Below are positions 5,600 to 5,981 of a DNA stretch of 5,981 nt, one piece after another (the stretch's first letter is position 1; every line of letters begins with the position of its first letter). The notes below the pieces were generated by a model, which was not told where the DNA came from, searched no databases, and saw only the letters and a program-made list of their open reading frames with translations. The stretch is from Desulfobacteraceae bacterium. Its GTDB lineage: Bacteria; Desulfobacterota; DSM-4660; Desulfatiglandales; Desulfatiglandaceae. Position numbers and translations under genes: made by a program. The DNA is taken from positions 1 through 5,981 of the forward strand of contig DAOVUP010000118.1 in assembly GCA_030632525.1 (NCBI GenBank), read 5' to 3'.

Positions 5600-5981
5600 C
5601 TAAGTCAATATCTCCGCGCAGCACTTCCCGGGGCTGCTCTTGTTTAACTTCGCAATATCCCAGATCGTTTCCACCGCCCCGACGGCAACGCCTTGTGCAT
5701 CGCGGAAAATCGACACCTGTTTGACCACTTTCAAACGATACCCCGACTTGCTGTTGATCCGGCAGACTATCGGTTTCATTGTCTGTCCACTGCTGAAGAG
5801 CATGCACCAGAAGCCCTCCTGACCGTACCATGGCTCGCAACCGGAGCAGTCAAGTATTGCGCAGGAGTTCCCTACCAGTTCATCTGCCCGGTAGCCTGTC
5901 AAGTGCTCCAGAGGAGGGTTTACATGCCGAATTGCACCCCCTGTCTCTATCACGATGATCCCACTAGGCAGCGCATCGATC
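5600..5981 (-). CDS. PAS-domain sensory protein, C-terminal part (partial)
   Basis: The minus-strand frame is open from the window edge to TAG at 5602-5600, 126 visible residues; the gene begins outside. The segment is a PAS domain: ALPSGIIVIETGGAIRHVNP, then LEHLTGYRADELVG (24-37), and a C-terminal strand pair with SIFRDAQGVAVGAVETIWDI. Between them is a cysteine cluster (visible residues 40, 45, 48, 59 and 73; DCSGC, then FWC), a pattern I recall from PAS domains of deltaproteobacterial kinases and sigma-54 activators, where metal or redox sensing is plausible but unproven here. Unusually, the protein ends about 17 residues after the PAS domain, with no histidine kinase, AAA+ or HTH output domain in any of the three minus-strand frames visible downstream. 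Either output lies N-terminal, outside the window, or the gene is a truncated remnant. It is convergent with the serine genes and probably unrelated to them. A GTG at 5953-5951 is inside the domain and not the start. Confidence 0.75.
   Translation of the reverse strand, partial: IDALPSGIIVIETGGAIRHVNPPLEHLTGYRADELVGNSCAILDCSGCEPWYGQEGFWCMLFSSGQTMKPIVCRINSKSGYRLKVVKQVSIFRDAQGVAVGAVETIWDIAKLNKSSPGKCCAEILT

Noticed and set aside
5529..5840. Second minus-strand frame overlapping the PAS gene, as a frameshifted continuation
   Set aside because: Its translation after the PAS stop shows no kinase, AAA+ or DNA-binding features, so it does not look like a lost C-terminus.

Overview
The window reads as bacterial chromosome carrying a compact set of genes around serine and glycine, followed by an unrelated, convergent signalling gene. 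Gene families and the style of the intergenic DNA (short imperfect heptamer repeats, GGGACA-type motifs, a Cys-rich PAS domain) suggest an anaerobic Desulfobacterota (deltaproteobacterial) genome. That assignment is inference; no rRNA or other marker is present. The genes differ in composition: the first and last plus-strand genes are visibly GC-richer than the two middle ones.

Layout. (1) 1-1710, plus strand: the 3' part of a gene fusing the C-terminal barrel of a glycine-cleavage T-protein (GcvT) to a complete serine hydroxymethyltransferase-like (SHMT) domain. The reading frame is open to the window edge, so the start lies upstream. (2) 1711-1928: intergenic, with a GC-rich inverted repeat and two sets of degenerate 7-8 bp repeats; the second runs into the next start codon. 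(3) 1929-2834: a ParB-fold protein of the free serine kinase (SerK/SbnI) type. (4) 2831-4075: overlapping it by ATGA, an ACT-ACT-HAD protein built like phosphoserine phosphatase SerB but with several active-site positions replaced. (5) 4076-4277: a regulatory region with a near-consensus sigma-70 promoter (TTGACA, 17 bp, TATACT), a direct repeat abutting the -35, a T7 run at the predicted transcription start, and a leader with small hairpins. (6) 4278-5456: an alanine/serine-glyoxylate aminotransferase (AGXT-like, class V), ended by a rho-independent-type hairpin. (7) 5600-5981, minus strand: the C-terminal part of a PAS-domain protein with a cysteine cluster.

How they may work together. The GcvT-SHMT fusion would couple one-carbon units from glycine cleavage (or its reverse) to glycine-serine interconversion. 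The kinase would phosphorylate free serine. The aminotransferase would take the amino group from serine, or from phosphoserine. The ACT domains of the SerB-like protein are the obvious place to sense serine or glycine. A coherent though unproven reading is a glycine to serine to O-phosphoserine to 3-phosphohydroxypyruvate route, the phosphoserine pathway run backwards toward 3-phosphoglycerate. Simpler alternatives are phosphoserine supply for cysteine synthesis, or serine transamination to hydroxypyruvate. The most unusual items are the GcvT-SHMT fusion, the kinase/altered-SerB gene pair, and the aminotransferase promoter whose transcript would begin (A)GGUUUUUUU.
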